Origin: Eggerthellaceae bacterium UBA5808
GTDB taxonomy: Bacteria; Actinomycetota; Coriobacteriia; Coriobacteriales; Eggerthellaceae
Direction: 5' to 3'
DNA length: 64,000 nucleotides
NCBI GenBank assembly: GCA_002417975.1
Contig: DIDE01000086.1
Span: 26,581-90,580, forward strand
Positions 27,300 through 36,668 of this stretch are shown in pieces. Below the pieces are notes generated by a model. The model did no database searches and was not told where the DNA came from. It saw nothing but the letters and a program-made list of their open reading frames with translations. The translations under genes and the position numbers were made by a program. How positions within the stretch are numbered: the first letter of the stretch is position 1; each line of letters starts with the position of its first letter.

Positions 27300-28148
27300 A
27301 TGAAAAAAAGTAACGTCATCATTATTGCGTTCCTTATCCTGTGTTCTATCTTTTTACTCTGGCTTTGGTTCTACCTCTCGTTGAACTTGGTAGATTATCC
27401 GTTTGACCTTATCGTTAGCATTATTTGGTGGGCAGTTGTTCTTATAGCTATTCTGCTGATCATTCGTGCAGAGAATAAACGGCGTGAAGCCATCCGTACG
27501 ATCTATGTTGCGCCTCATGCGCTATTCAACAGCGAACGTGGTATTGTTGCGTGCGCAGAATCAGTCTCGCGGGTTGCTGTTATGCGCAACATGCTTGATG
27601 ATTTGGCGTATGACTTTAGCAAAGAGAGCCAACCGGATTACGATGATTTCGATTATCGCTATGTTGTGCGTTCTAAAAAGTTTCATGATGGAGCAAAGCG
27701 CGATGCAGATGACGATGCAGCGCTTGGCAACGAGCAAGATGTATCGGAAGATCCAAATGCTACCAGCAAAGCTGGAACTGCAGCATCAGCATCTGCTACA
27801 GTTTCTGCCGCAGTAGCTGGCGAAGAGCCAACTGATGCGTCGCAGACCGCATCTAGCAAGGGTGGTACGTCTACGATCAATACGTCCGACGATGAAACAA
27901 TGTGCATGCCCGAGGATGCGGGAGATCTTGATGATGCATTTGCCCACGTAAAGTGGGAGGGGAGCGTCATTACGATTAATCGCGATAGCGACAATACCGA
28001 AAAAGAATTCGATTCTCCACGTGAACTTGCCGTGTTGCTTTTGGATCTTTCATCTGACGAAGATGACGACGATGAAAATGATGAGGAAAAGGACGAGTCT
28101 TCTTCTGAAGCGCCAGTCGCATCAGAGGCCTCTTCATCGGAAGCGTAG
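27300..28148 (+). CDS. Two-helix membrane protein with acidic cytoplasmic domain, surface-protein partner
   Basis: 282 residues; ATG one base after the stop of the giant surface protein, with GGAGAGGAGCG upstream. Two membrane helices (about 4-26 and 38-58) with a short outside loop are followed by RAENKRREAIRTIYVAP (inside) and a roughly 220-residue cytoplasmic region. This contains a variable Ala/Ser/Thr segment, a conserved block CMPEDAGDL.DAFAHVKWEG, SVITINRDSD and SPRELAVLLLDL, and an Asp/Glu-rich tail. I do not recognise the family. The same gene, frameshifted, follows the other surface protein at 19223. The fixed pairing and the conserved cytoplasmic tail on both surface proteins suggest that the two products interact in the membrane, for anchoring, export or signalling. 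Function unknown. Confidence 0.82.
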   Translation: MKKSNVIIIAFLILCSIFLLWLWFYLSLNLVDYPFDLIVSIIWWAVVLIAILLIIRAENKRREAIRTIYVAPHALFNSERGIVACAESVSRVAVMRNMLDDLAYDFSKESQPDYDDFDYRYVVRSKKFHDGAKRDADDDAALGNEQDVSEDPNATSKAGTAASASATVSAAVAGEEPTDASQTASSKGGTSTINTSDDETMCMPEDAGDLDDAFAHVKWEGSVITINRDSDNTEKEFDSPRELAVLLLDLSSDEDDDDENDEEKDESSSEAPVASEASSSEA

Positions 28149-28166
28149 TTAGTCTAGAACGACATC

Positions 28167-28223
28167 GAGCATCATTAATCATATGCCACTAACCTTAGTA
28201 CTCAAGGTTCAGGAATGATGCTC
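28167..28223 (+). other. Nested hairpin after the surface module
   Basis: GAGCATCATT (28167-28176) pairs with AATGATGCTC (28214-28223), enclosing a smaller AACCTT/AAGGTT stem (28191-28207). No T-run follows; probably 3' end structure of the surface-module transcript. Confidence 0.5.
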
Positions 28224-28249
28224 TGACGATTGCATAGTGTATGACAAAA

Positions 28250-28284
28250 CATCCCCGGACCTTTGCATTTAAGGCCCGGGGATG
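28250..28284 (-). terminator. Terminator of the ion-channel gene
   Basis: A 14-base stem with one mismatch, CATCCCCGGACCTT against AAGGCCCGGGGATG, loop 28264-28270. On the minus strand it is followed by TTTT and lies 18 bases after the channel stop. It may also stop plus-strand read-through. Confidence 0.75.
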
Positions 28285-28301
28285 AAAATTTCACCGCGTT
28301 C

Positions 28302-29279
28302 TTATCGTAGATGTGCTCCGCAATAGGGGCAGTGATCAGCCTGCGGATCGTCAGTTAGCGTGCGCTTATGGCCGCAATAGGGGCAGTAGCTCCATGCTTG
28401 ATACGGGGAATTATCTTCGGTGGTATCACTCGAAGGCATGTTGAGATCCAAGTCAGAACGAAGCCGTGCATCGTTGCGCGCCCGTAAGCTTGAATCTCGT
28501 GTCTTTTGAGTTTCTTCGACAAATCCTGCGGAAAGAATTCCGGCAGGGATTGCTACGATTCCAATCGACAAAATCATAATAATAAAGGCAAAACAGCGAC
28601 CTAATGGGGTAATGGGAGTGATATCTCCGTAGCCCGTTGTGGTAATTGTTGTAATAGCCCAGTACAGGCTTGTCCAAACACTTGTAAAGATATCAGGCTG
28701 AGCTGCGTGTTCCGCTTCATACATCAAAACGGCGCTGCTCATAATAAGCAGCAATAGGACGGTAAACGCCGATAGAATCTGATTAGCGCGCGTACGAAAG
28801 ACGTGCATGATACTTGTAAATCCTGTCATATAGCGCGTAATTTTGAACATGCGCAAAAGGCGGATAAGCCTGATCGATTTGATAATGCGTACATCAAAGT
28901 GAAAAAGAAACGGCAATATACTTGGCAGGAATGCGAATAAATCGACGAGTCCCATAGGTGACACAATATAGCGTAATCGTGCGCGCGCAGGGGATGCCTG
29001 AGGGTGAAGAAGATCGGCAGTCCAGATTCGCAGAAGATATTCAATGCAAAAAAAGATGAGCGAGAATACGTCAAAGGGTGTAAGAAATGCGGCAATTTTC
29101 CCGTCTGCATCCGTTTGCATTTCGGTAAAAACCAAGACGACGTTTGCAATAATAAGAATAAAGATAAAAGCGGCAAATGCTCGGGCACCCTTGCCACCAC
29201 GCATAGGATCTTCGAGGGCAAAAAATACCTGTCGTTTAAAGGCTGAGGTATGACGCAGCGTTTGAACGAATTCTCCCAT
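28302..29279 (-). CDS. Voltage-gated-type ion channel with C-terminal zinc ribbon
   Basis: 325 residues from ATG 29279; the longer frame to 29387 lacks a ribosome site. Six helices are visible: S1 at about 34-54, S4-like IKSIRLIRLLRMFKITRYM with regularly spaced Arg, and a pore with TTTGYGDITP as K+ selectivity filter, followed by S6. The last 30 residues hold two CPYCGH or CPYCGAH pairs (YCPYCGHKRTL and HCPYCGAHLR), a zinc-ribbon not usual for bacterial Kv channels. A paralogue at 56227 has the same channel core but an Ser/Glu-repeat tail instead. The zinc site could sense metal or redox state, or aid assembly; that is inference. Confidence 0.88.
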   Translation of the reverse strand: MGEFVQTLRHTSAFKRQVFFALEDPMRGGKGARAFAAFIFILIIANVVLVFTEMQTDADGKIAAFLTPFDVFSLIFFCIEYLLRIWTADLLHPQASPARARLRYIVSPMGLVDLFAFLPSILPFLFHFDVRIIKSIRLIRLLRMFKITRYMTGFTSIMHVFRTRANQILSAFTVLLLLIMSSAVLMYEAEHAAQPDIFTSVWTSLYWAITTITTTGYGDITPITPLGRCFAFIIMILSIGIVAIPAGILSAGFVEETQKTRDSSLRARNDARLRSDLDLNMPSSDTTEDNSPYQAWSYCPYCGHKRTLTDDPQADHCPYCGAHLR

Positions 29280-29674
29280 GTATATTCCTATCCTTGAGCA
29301 GAGTACATATCTCGATAGCAGTGATGTATGTGCCATATTGTATCGTGCAGCAATAGAGATCACCATGCGCGACGAGTCATTACGCATGATAGCAACGTCA
29401 CTATGTGCTGCCTTGAGTATAGGCTATTTCGATTGTAGGGGTGATGCAGCGGTGCCGAAGGACGCATCTATCAAGGCATGTCAGTACCGTAAATGATACA
29501 AATATGAGCAAAAACATAGCAATAACCAGCGAGGCGGTTTTGAGCGATTTAAATTCTCAAAACATGTCCAAACTTCGCAAATTTTAATTAAAGAATTTAG
29601 TAGGTCAACACTTTAGTACAGTAATGCAGCTATATGTATACATACTCAGGGAATTTGTGATAAGAGGCTCGCTC
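29280..29674. other. Divergent intergenic region, channel and adhesin
   Basis: 395 bases, AT-rich towards the right. It contains an inverted repeat GTTTTGAG (29537-29544)/CTCAAAAC (29556-29563) that could be an operator for the adhesin gene. The upstream extension of the adhesin frame to 29624 has no ribosome site. No gene seen. Confidence 0.45.
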
Positions 29675-32600
29675 ATGCAGGTAAAGCAGAAACATGGTTG
29701 TCGGAGTACTAACCATGGTTATGAAGGATGTTCGTTAAGCACAAACATTGCACGATATTTTGATAGTTGTCTTCGCATCTTGATGGCTTTTGTGCTTTCG
29801 CTCACATTATTTAATACTCAGGGCATGACATCTGCATTTGCATCAGATGCAACGCAGACGCAGGCGGAGGGTTCGACGAATCAAGCACAGAAAACTGCTA
29901 ATACTGACAGCACATTAGCGGATGCTACCGCAGGTGCAGGGCAAGATGCAGGATCAACTTCCGATAGCGCATCAGGTTCTGCTACCAATCAAAGTGCCAA
30001 CTCAGCTCAGTCCACACTCGATGTAAACACACAATCTGCGACGGCAGAGAGCGGCTTACTATCACCGAATGCAACTGATACGCAAGAAGACAACTCACTC
30101 ACAGCACAGCAAGAATCTGCATTGCAAACAAGTACGTTGTTGGCGGCCTCGTCGATAAGCACGCCAACTGACCAGACTGATAATCTTACTCAGCTCGCTA
30201 TTAAGATAGCTAAACTTTCCTATACCGATCTTGGTGGCACCGTTCACGATATTGATCCTGTTACGCAAGATGGGGTTATTTGTTACGATTTCTCGAGTGT
30301 CCCATTAACTAATATCGCTTCGATGGGCATGTCTGTCGACTTTTCGGTACTTAAAGATGACGCAAGCCGTCTGATCAAGCCAGGCGATATATTCGAATAT
30401 CAGATACCGGATATTTTTAAGACACCTGATGTTACCGAACCTCGTACCATTACCTCGAATGGTGTAGATGTTGCTACCTATACGGTTGTAAATGGAAAAG
30501 CAACGGTGACGTTTGTTGATACGCTCAACCTTGATGAGGGCTACAAGGATATTGGTGGTGCTCTGACGTCTAATCTGTCTCTCAACACTGATATGCTTGG
30601 CGAGCATGCAACAGACCCCGTTATTTGGACGATGCAAAAGGGATCAACTCCTTATTCGATTCATGCTCCAGGTAAGGCAGTTAGTCTGTCGGGAATCACT
30701 AAAACGGGAACGTATAATAAGGATACGAGTTCTGCTACGTGGAAGATCACGGTAGGATCCGATGCCTCATCAGCTGGTGTGCCTCTCAAGGGACTTACCA
30801 TTGCTGATACCTATGATACAACGCAGATGAATACTCCTGTTGTGACCGATGAACAAGGCCAAACGCTTTTGGTGCAATCAACGGGTACGGGATTTAGCTA
30901 TACGTTCCCCGACGATTCAGATCATGTGGCTCCGTATACGTTGACGGTTCAGACGTCATTTTCGAGCGATGTACTCAAAAACGCTGCTGATGCATCGCAG
31001 AAAATCGTGAACGATGCAACGATGACCGAGCCTGAGGGTTCCTCTGTGGACATTAAAGGAACGCCTTCGGCGGAGGCAAACGTTACCGTACCAAAAGTTG
31101 GCATATCAAAGGCTGGCACAGCGCTTAACAGCAGCACGCTTGAGTGGTCGCTTACAGTGAATAAAGATGCTCAAGGAAGCGCGCAGAACGTGATTGTCTA
31201 TGATCAGCTTGACGCACATGCATCGTATGTTGATGCCTCCTTGCGTACCAAAGATGGTTCAACGATTCCTGTATATACATCTGATCCTGGTACAACGCCT
31301 TCAGGGGATTACGCAGTACTTGATCCTGCGACGAATTTGCTTGCCATTCACTTGGCTGGTGTTGTGAACAATCAAAGAGATTTTATCTTTGACACATCGA
31401 TTAACCTCGACGCAAAAGACAAAAATACCGAGGTTCAGTTTCCTAATCAGGCGTGGATTACCTATGACTATCCAGGCGGATCGGGCCCTGTCCCTGGGTC
31501 GTCGGTTAAACCAAAACCGATTAGTATTACTACATCATTCCAGGTTGCCTATATCGATAAGGCTGTTACCAACACTGATTTGCAGACGGGCAATATAACG
31601 TGGGACGTTAAGCCTTCCACTCGTACCGATGAATATACAACTGCAACAATTACTGATGTGATTCAGTCCGATCAGACGTACGTCGATGGATCAGTAAAGG
31701 TTCTGTATAACGGATCGGAATTAAGTGCTGAAGAGCTTGCAAAGGTATTTGCCTACGATGCAAATACTCAGACGATGACACTGACGCTGCCAAAAGCAGC
31801 CTATGATGTGAACAACGTTGAAATCGTTTATACATCGCATGCTACTAACTTTGCTAAAAAAAACTACGTTAACCATACCTATAAGGATACGGCGCAACTC
31901 GACGTATACAATGAATCGACGGACGCGCACTTCAAAGCAGAAGACAGCGACCAAACGGTTTTTAAGAATAAGTTTCTCGCAAAAACGAGCGATTATAGCG
32001 TTGTAGATTCAGAGAGTTCATCAACGGGATATTTGCACTACAAGGTGACAGTAAATGCTAACCAGATGCCCTGTAGTGATTTGCATGTGAGCGATAATCT
32101 GTCTGCACTGACAACGTATATTATGTCGCCTGATGGAAAATCGACCTATGGAGTAGTTGATGCGAGCAAATGGACGCTTGCAAATTCGGGCGATCAAAAG
32201 ATTCGTATTACGAAAATTGAATATACTGACGATTCGAAAACCGATACGAATGAAACGGATGTGACCTCATCGTTCGACACATCTGCATGGGTATCGAACA
32301 AGCATATCGATGCGGCATTTGGAGACACGTCTGCGGAATACCAAATCGATATGTACCTTTCGCTTGACCCCGAGGTTCTTTCCCAATATGAACAGGCCGA
32401 CAACGGCGATTTCATTATTAGCGCCGACAACACAGCGACTGCAACAACGCCTGAATACAACGGGGGAACAGCTTGTCCTGTTACCTGCAAAGGTTCGACC
32501 GGACATGGCGCTATCGATAATAAGTTGGTGCATAAATCGTCACTCTATTCGTCCGATCAATCAAAGGGCTATGTTGATTATCGAGTGAACATCAATCCGA

Positions 32601-35302
32601 ATGGATCTGACCTTAAAAGTGCAACGATCGAGGATGCCCTCGACCCTGCGCTCGGTTGCGATTTATCTTCGGTGACGCTGTATCGAGCAGAGCATAATAG
32701 TGACGGCAGTATTGCGACTGCGTATGATACAAGCAATCCTGTTGATTCAACGACGTGGTCAAAGCGACTTTCTTACGATGCTGCACAAGGCAAGACCATA
32801 CTTGATGTGACTTTGCCAGACGGGACTGCATCGTATGTGTTGTACTATCGCACGCATATTGTGAACCAGACGTCGGAAAGCGCGCTCGTTAACCAGGTTT
32901 CACTGTTGACCCCTGGCGGCAACGAGGGAAGTGACACGTGCACCGTTAAGCTCGCACAGAATGCATGGGGTTGGCTTAAGCAAGCATCTTTGTTCCGCTT
33001 TTACAAAGATGATTCCAGCGTTGGCGGCAATGTGCGTGTTCCGGGTGCTGTCTATGGTTTGTATTCCGATTCAGCATGTGAGCAGCTTGTTTCGCAAGCT
33101 GTATCTGGTTCAACAGGAGACGCGCTTGGACGTGTGACCTTCTATGGCCTCACTCCTGGATCAACCTACTACTATAAAGAAATTTCATCTCCAGATGGTT
33201 ACCAGCTATCGACCGATGTGAACTCATTTGTTGCAGGTGAACATGGGGAAGTAAAAACCCCAGAAAGTGATGTTACCGATGGTCGCACTACGTCGACGAC
33301 ATCAGTTGATCTGACAAAAGTATTCTCTGGAGCAACAGCGTCTATGACGAATGCTCAAGCTTCGTTTAAGCTCAAACTTCATGCGTCATCATTTGATGAC
33401 GGAACAACCGTGCCTGTTATGGTGACGGGAAGCAACGGCTCGTATACGCTGAGCACGTCTGAATCGGATGAGGGACGTACCGATACGCTTCAAACAAATG
33501 CTGCTGATGGAACACTTAACATTGCTGGTCTGTCGTGGGGTTCATACGAAATTGAGGAAGTTGAAGCTCCTGAGGGCTACACGTGCTTGAAGGATTCAAA
33601 ATACTTTTCTGTTGTAGCGCCAACCGAAACGACTGGATGGACAGTTAACTATGCGCCAACGGGAACATCTAAGGATATTGGCGCTGCGCAGACAATAACC
33701 GATACAAAGACCGTTTGCTCGATTGAAAAGACAACTGTTGCGGGCAAGAGTCTTGCTGGTGCGCATCTCGAGATTCATGCGGCTGACCAGAACGGTGATT
33801 GTACTGATACGATCGTGACAAATCCGCTTACGGGTCAGTTGTTCGAAACGACACTCGGTGATTCGTCTGACGAAATGTGGGATGTGTCGGGGCTGCCAAC
33901 TGGCAGTTACTGGCTTCGTGAAAGCACGGGACCAACAGATGCGACACTAACGACTATTCATGACGTTTATTTTACAGTGAGCGACAATGGAACGATTACA
34001 TGCGATAGCGCATCGGCAACGGTTGATGGGACTACGCTGCACGTTGTGGACAATCCAGCGCAGCTTACGGTTAAAAAGGTTGATCAATCAGGAAAAGTAC
34101 TCTTTACGGGTACGGGCATTGAGGCGACATTCGCCGTTGCAAAATGTGGAGCGAATGATTCATATACAACGATCGCTAACGGAACATGGTCAGCTGCTTC
34201 TCTTGACGAAGCAACGTCGGGACATATGTTCACGGGGATTGAACGTGGATGTACCTACCGTATAAGTGAGGTACAGGCGCCTGCAGGTTATACCGAAGCG
34301 CCCGATTTTTACGTTAGCGTTGCTGATGATGGTTCTCTATCGCTTGTTGGATCGCCTGTAGACGTATCGCTTAATGGAACGACCTTTACCGTTTCGGATG
34401 CGACGGATGGGTGCTCATTTACTAAGATCGATGACAAGGGCAACCCCCTTGCTGGTGCGACGTTCTCGTTGACAGGGACGTTTGTTGATGGCTCCTTGAG
34501 CAAGACATTTACTTCTACCGATGCAGCTCCTGCAGATGAAGCAAGTGGCTTGATGAATAGCGAGTTGCTAGTTGGTAATGAATACACGCTGAAGGAAATC
34601 GCGCCTCCACAAGGGTATGAGATCTCATTTGCACCGTGCGTGGTGGAACTTGATGGAGCAGGGAAACTCTACGTTGAATCGGCCGGAGTACAAACTGCGG
34701 TCGCAGATAATGCCTATAAGGTACAAGACGAAAAGACAGGCCTCACGCTGTCAAAACAAGATGAGTCTGGTACTGCTTTGAGCGGCGCTCGCTTTACGAT
34801 TACTGGTACGTTTGCAGGTGAAACGAAGGCGGAGACGCGCGACCTGATGACAAGTGGGTCGAGCGTAACAATGACGGGACAACTTGTTGCGGGATCTACG
34901 TATACGATCTCCGAGACACAAGCGCCGACGGGCTACATCAAAGATGACGATTTTCAGATCACGATGAATGCTGATGGCTCGGTTACGCTCGTTGGCACTC
35001 CGCAACAGGTAACCGTATCTGGATCAACCGTTACTGTTTGCGATGCCCAGATTCCGACGACGGAGATACCTGATACGCCTGGGACGCCAACGGCGGCGAA
35101 CCCATCAACGCCTGGATCGACTACGTCTGAGACGCCAACGTCTACATCGCCTGCATCTGAGTCATCCGCATCTACATCGGATGCAACCGCTGGCGTTGCA
35201 ACGGGCGACGGAATGCAGTGGATCGTTTATACACTGGTTGTATCGGTTTTGGTTGCTGCATTTGTCTTATATCGATTGATGCGTAAGCGTCGTGAATTTT
35301 AG
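29675..35302 (+). CDS. Large Cna-B/SpaA-domain adhesin
   Basis: 1,875 residues from ATG 29675. A signal peptide lies late (about 25-57, RILMAFVLSLTLFNTQGMTSAFA), then a Ser/Thr/Ala/Gln-rich spacer. Residues about 170-1100 are a series of adhesin-type beta domains of the collagen-binding or fibrinogen-binding kind (LAIKIAKLSYTDLGG, repeats of the form VT.N....G.I.W.V). From about 1105 come six SpaA/Cna-B domains, opening at about 1105, 1210, 1348, 1463, 1579 and 1690 (for example KIDDKGNPLAGATFSLTG), many with E-box-like YTLKE or YRISE that usually accompany isopeptide bonds. A Pro/Thr/Ser spacer precedes ATGDG, a membrane helix (about 1847-1868) and RKRREF. The sorting signal is not a standard LPXTG. 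Confidence 0.9.
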   Translation: MQVKQKHGCRSTNHGYEGCSLSTNIARYFDSCLRILMAFVLSLTLFNTQGMTSAFASDATQTQAEGSTNQAQKTANTDSTLADATAGAGQDAGSTSDSASGSATNQSANSAQSTLDVNTQSATAESGLLSPNATDTQEDNSLTAQQESALQTSTLLAASSISTPTDQTDNLTQLAIKIAKLSYTDLGGTVHDIDPVTQDGVICYDFSSVPLTNIASMGMSVDFSVLKDDASRLIKPGDIFEYQIPDIFKTPDVTEPRTITSNGVDVATYTVVNGKATVTFVDTLNLDEGYKDIGGALTSNLSLNTDMLGEHATDPVIWTMQKGSTPYSIHAPGKAVSLSGITKTGTYNKDTSSATWKITVGSDASSAGVPLKGLTIADTYDTTQMNTPVVTDEQGQTLLVQSTGTGFSYTFPDDSDHVAPYTLTVQTSFSSDVLKNAADASQKIVNDATMTEPEGSSVDIKGTPSAEANVTVPKVGISKAGTALNSSTLEWSLTVNKDAQGSAQNVIVYDQLDAHASYVDASLRTKDGSTIPVYTSDPGTTPSGDYAVLDPATNLLAIHLAGVVNNQRDFIFDTSINLDAKDKNTEVQFPNQAWITYDYPGGSGPVPGSSVKPKPISITTSFQVAYIDKAVTNTDLQTGNITWDVKPSTRTDEYTTATITDVIQSDQTYVDGSVKVLYNGSELSAEELAKVFAYDANTQTMTLTLPKAAYDVNNVEIVYTSHATNFAKKNYVNHTYKDTAQLDVYNESTDAHFKAEDSDQTVFKNKFLAKTSDYSVVDSESSSTGYLHYKVTVNANQMPCSDLHVSDNLSALTTYIMSPDGKSTYGVVDASKWTLANSGDQKIRITKIEYTDDSKTDTNETDVTSSFDTSAWVSNKHIDAAFGDTSAEYQIDMYLSLDPEVLSQYEQADNGDFIISADNTATATTPEYNGGTACPVTCKGSTGHGAIDNKLVHKSSLYSSDQSKGYVDYRVNINPNGSDLKSATIEDALDPALGCDLSSVTLYRAEHNSDGSIATAYDTSNPVDSTTWSKRLSYDAAQGKTILDVTLPDGTASYVLYYRTHIVNQTSESALVNQVSLLTPGGNEGSDTCTVKLAQNAWGWLKQASLFRFYKDDSSVGGNVRVPGAVYGLYSDSACEQLVSQAVSGSTGDALGRVTFYGLTPGSTYYYKEISSPDGYQLSTDVNSFVAGEHGEVKTPESDVTDGRTTSTTSVDLTKVFSGATASMTNAQASFKLKLHASSFDDGTTVPVMVTGSNGSYTLSTSESDEGRTDTLQTNAADGTLNIAGLSWGSYEIEEVEAPEGYTCLKDSKYFSVVAPTETTGWTVNYAPTGTSKDIGAAQTITDTKTVCSIEKTTVAGKSLAGAHLEIHAADQNGDCTDTIVTNPLTGQLFETTLGDSSDEMWDVSGLPTGSYWLRESTGPTDATLTTIHDVYFTVSDNGTITCDSASATVDGTTLHVVDNPAQLTVKKVDQSGKVLFTGTGIEATFAVAKCGANDSYTTIANGTWSAASLDEATSGHMFTGIERGCTYRISEVQAPAGYTEAPDFYVSVADDGSLSLVGSPVDVSLNGTTFTVSDATDGCSFTKIDDKGNPLAGATFSLTGTFVDGSLSKTFTSTDAAPADEASGLMNSELLVGNEYTLKEIAPPQGYEISFAPCVVELDGAGKLYVESAGVQTAVADNAYKVQDEKTGLTLSKQDESGTALSGARFTITGTFAGETKAETRDLMTSGSSVTMTGQLVAGSTYTISETQAPTGYIKDDDFQITMNADGSVTLVGTPQQVTVSGSTVTVCDAQIPTTEIPDTPGTPTAANPSTPGSTTSETPTSTSPASESSASTSDATAGVATGDGMQWIVYTLVVSVLVAAFVLYRLMRKRREF

Positions 35303-35355
35303 TAGTCAGGCGCACTAAGATTATTGGTGCCTAGTTTTTACTATTGCATGTTGTA

Positions 35356-35397
35356 CGATGCACGGCCTCAATGTAACGAGGTCGTGCATCGTTTTTT
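35356..35397 (+). terminator. Rho-independent terminator after the adhesin
   Basis: CGATGCACGGCCTC (35356-35369) and GAGGTCGTGCATCG (35378-35391) form a 14-base stem with one G-T-type mismatch, followed by six T. Confidence 0.9.
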
Positions 35398-35518
35398 GAT
35401 GTCGCATAGCTTTGCGAGCATCCAACGTTGAATCTGGTCTAATGCGTTATAGTGAAATACAAAGAAGCGCATGATGACGTCTTGCGTATGAAAGAGCAAC
35501 AGGAGGGAGTGCCCGCAC

Positions 35519-36517
35519 ATGTCTGTGCCATCCATAGGATTCCTGCTGACGATTGGTACAATTTTGCTGTGCGGTATTTCCATCTATCGGGAACCGCGTC
35601 GGTTTCGCAACGCAATCTATCTTTTACTCCTCTGTGCGAGTGTTTCGATTCTTTTGACAGAAGTCTTTCAGACGCCGTTATTTCTTGCCTTGATTCTTAT
35701 TGGCATTCCGTTTTCAATCATCATTTTTATTGGATTCCTTCTAGGCAATTGTATTGTCTTGATACGACGCGAGGGGCTTTCTGCATCGACGGTGCTTCCT
35801 GGGCTATGCGCGATCGCGATAATTGCGCTGATCGTTTTGTTTGCTTACGTGCTTTCTTCCTCGCCCTCACTTTGGCTTATCGCCTGTACGTTCGGGCTTT
35901 GTTCTGAGGGTGCATATGCAGGGATTACGTTTACCGCATATGCGTTGTATTCCGCATTGTACCGGCGTATCCCTAAACATGCTGATTATGCCTATGTTAT
36001 TATCCATGGCGCTGGGCTGTCAGGGTCCGAACCGACACCATTGCTCGCGGGACGTATCGATAAAGGTGCCGAAGTGTGGCAGGCGTGTTCACCCGATACA
36101 AAGATCATCGTTTCTGGGGGTAAGGGTTCCGACGAAGTGGTATCCGAGGCACAGGCAATGGAAACGTATCTTATCGAGCATTACCCTATTCCTCGTGAGG
36201 TCATTGTCAAAGAAGACCGATCGCGTACGACTATGGAAAACCTTGTCTACAGCAAAGAAATTATGGACCGTCTATCTGGGGAGGCGCCGTATCGATGTGC
36301 TGTTGTAACGAGCGACTATCATGTTATGCGCGCGGCTATATACGCGCACCGTCAAGGAATTGATGCAGATGGCATCGGCAGTAAAACAGCGCGTTACTAC
36401 GTTCCTACAGCGTTCATTCGCGAGTTTGTCGCTATTTCGAAGGCGCATAAGTGGCCGTATATAGTCATTGTGCTTATCTGGGCGATCATGCTTATTCTGT
36501 CGTTGCTTCCATGGTGA
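35519..36517 (+). CDS. DUF218/YdcF-ElyC family membrane protein
   Basis: 332 residues. Five or so N-terminal membrane helices (1-150), then a cytoplasm- or wall-facing DUF218 domain (about 160-300) with VIIHGAGLSGSEPTPLLAGR, IIVSGGKGSDE, SEAQAMETYL, EDRSRTTMENL and CAVVTSDYHVMRA, and a last helix (about 310-330). This matches the YdcF/ElyC/SanA group, linked to cell-envelope and peptidoglycan precursor metabolism. GGAGGG stands ten bases before ATG 35519. It is alone between a terminator and the WYL gene. Confidence 0.88.
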   Translation: MSVPSIGFLLTIGTILLCGISIYREPRRFRNAIYLLLLCASVSILLTEVFQTPLFLALILIGIPFSIIIFIGFLLGNCIVLIRREGLSASTVLPGLCAIAIIALIVLFAYVLSSSPSLWLIACTFGLCSEGAYAGITFTAYALYSALYRRIPKHADYAYVIIHGAGLSGSEPTPLLAGRIDKGAEVWQACSPDTKIIVSGGKGSDEVVSEAQAMETYLIEHYPIPREVIVKEDRSRTTMENLVYSKEIMDRLSGEAPYRCAVVTSDYHVMRAAIYAHRQGIDADGIGSKTARYYVPTAFIREFVAISKAHKWPYIVIVLIWAIMLILSLLPW

Positions 36518-36668
36518 TGTGATCTGGTATCTTGCCTTATAATCTAAGGCGTAGGGACAAAATGATTATGGGGTGTTCCCCTCATATGTTATAAGGGGAA
36601 TAGCCTGCGGGCATATACATGGTCAGGCAATGAAATGTATATGCAGCATAAACCAAGGGGACGTGGGC

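Noticed and set aside
17273..35302. LPXTG sortase motifs in the three large surface proteins
   Set aside because: None found by reading the C-termini; the adhesin has only ATGDG before its helix.
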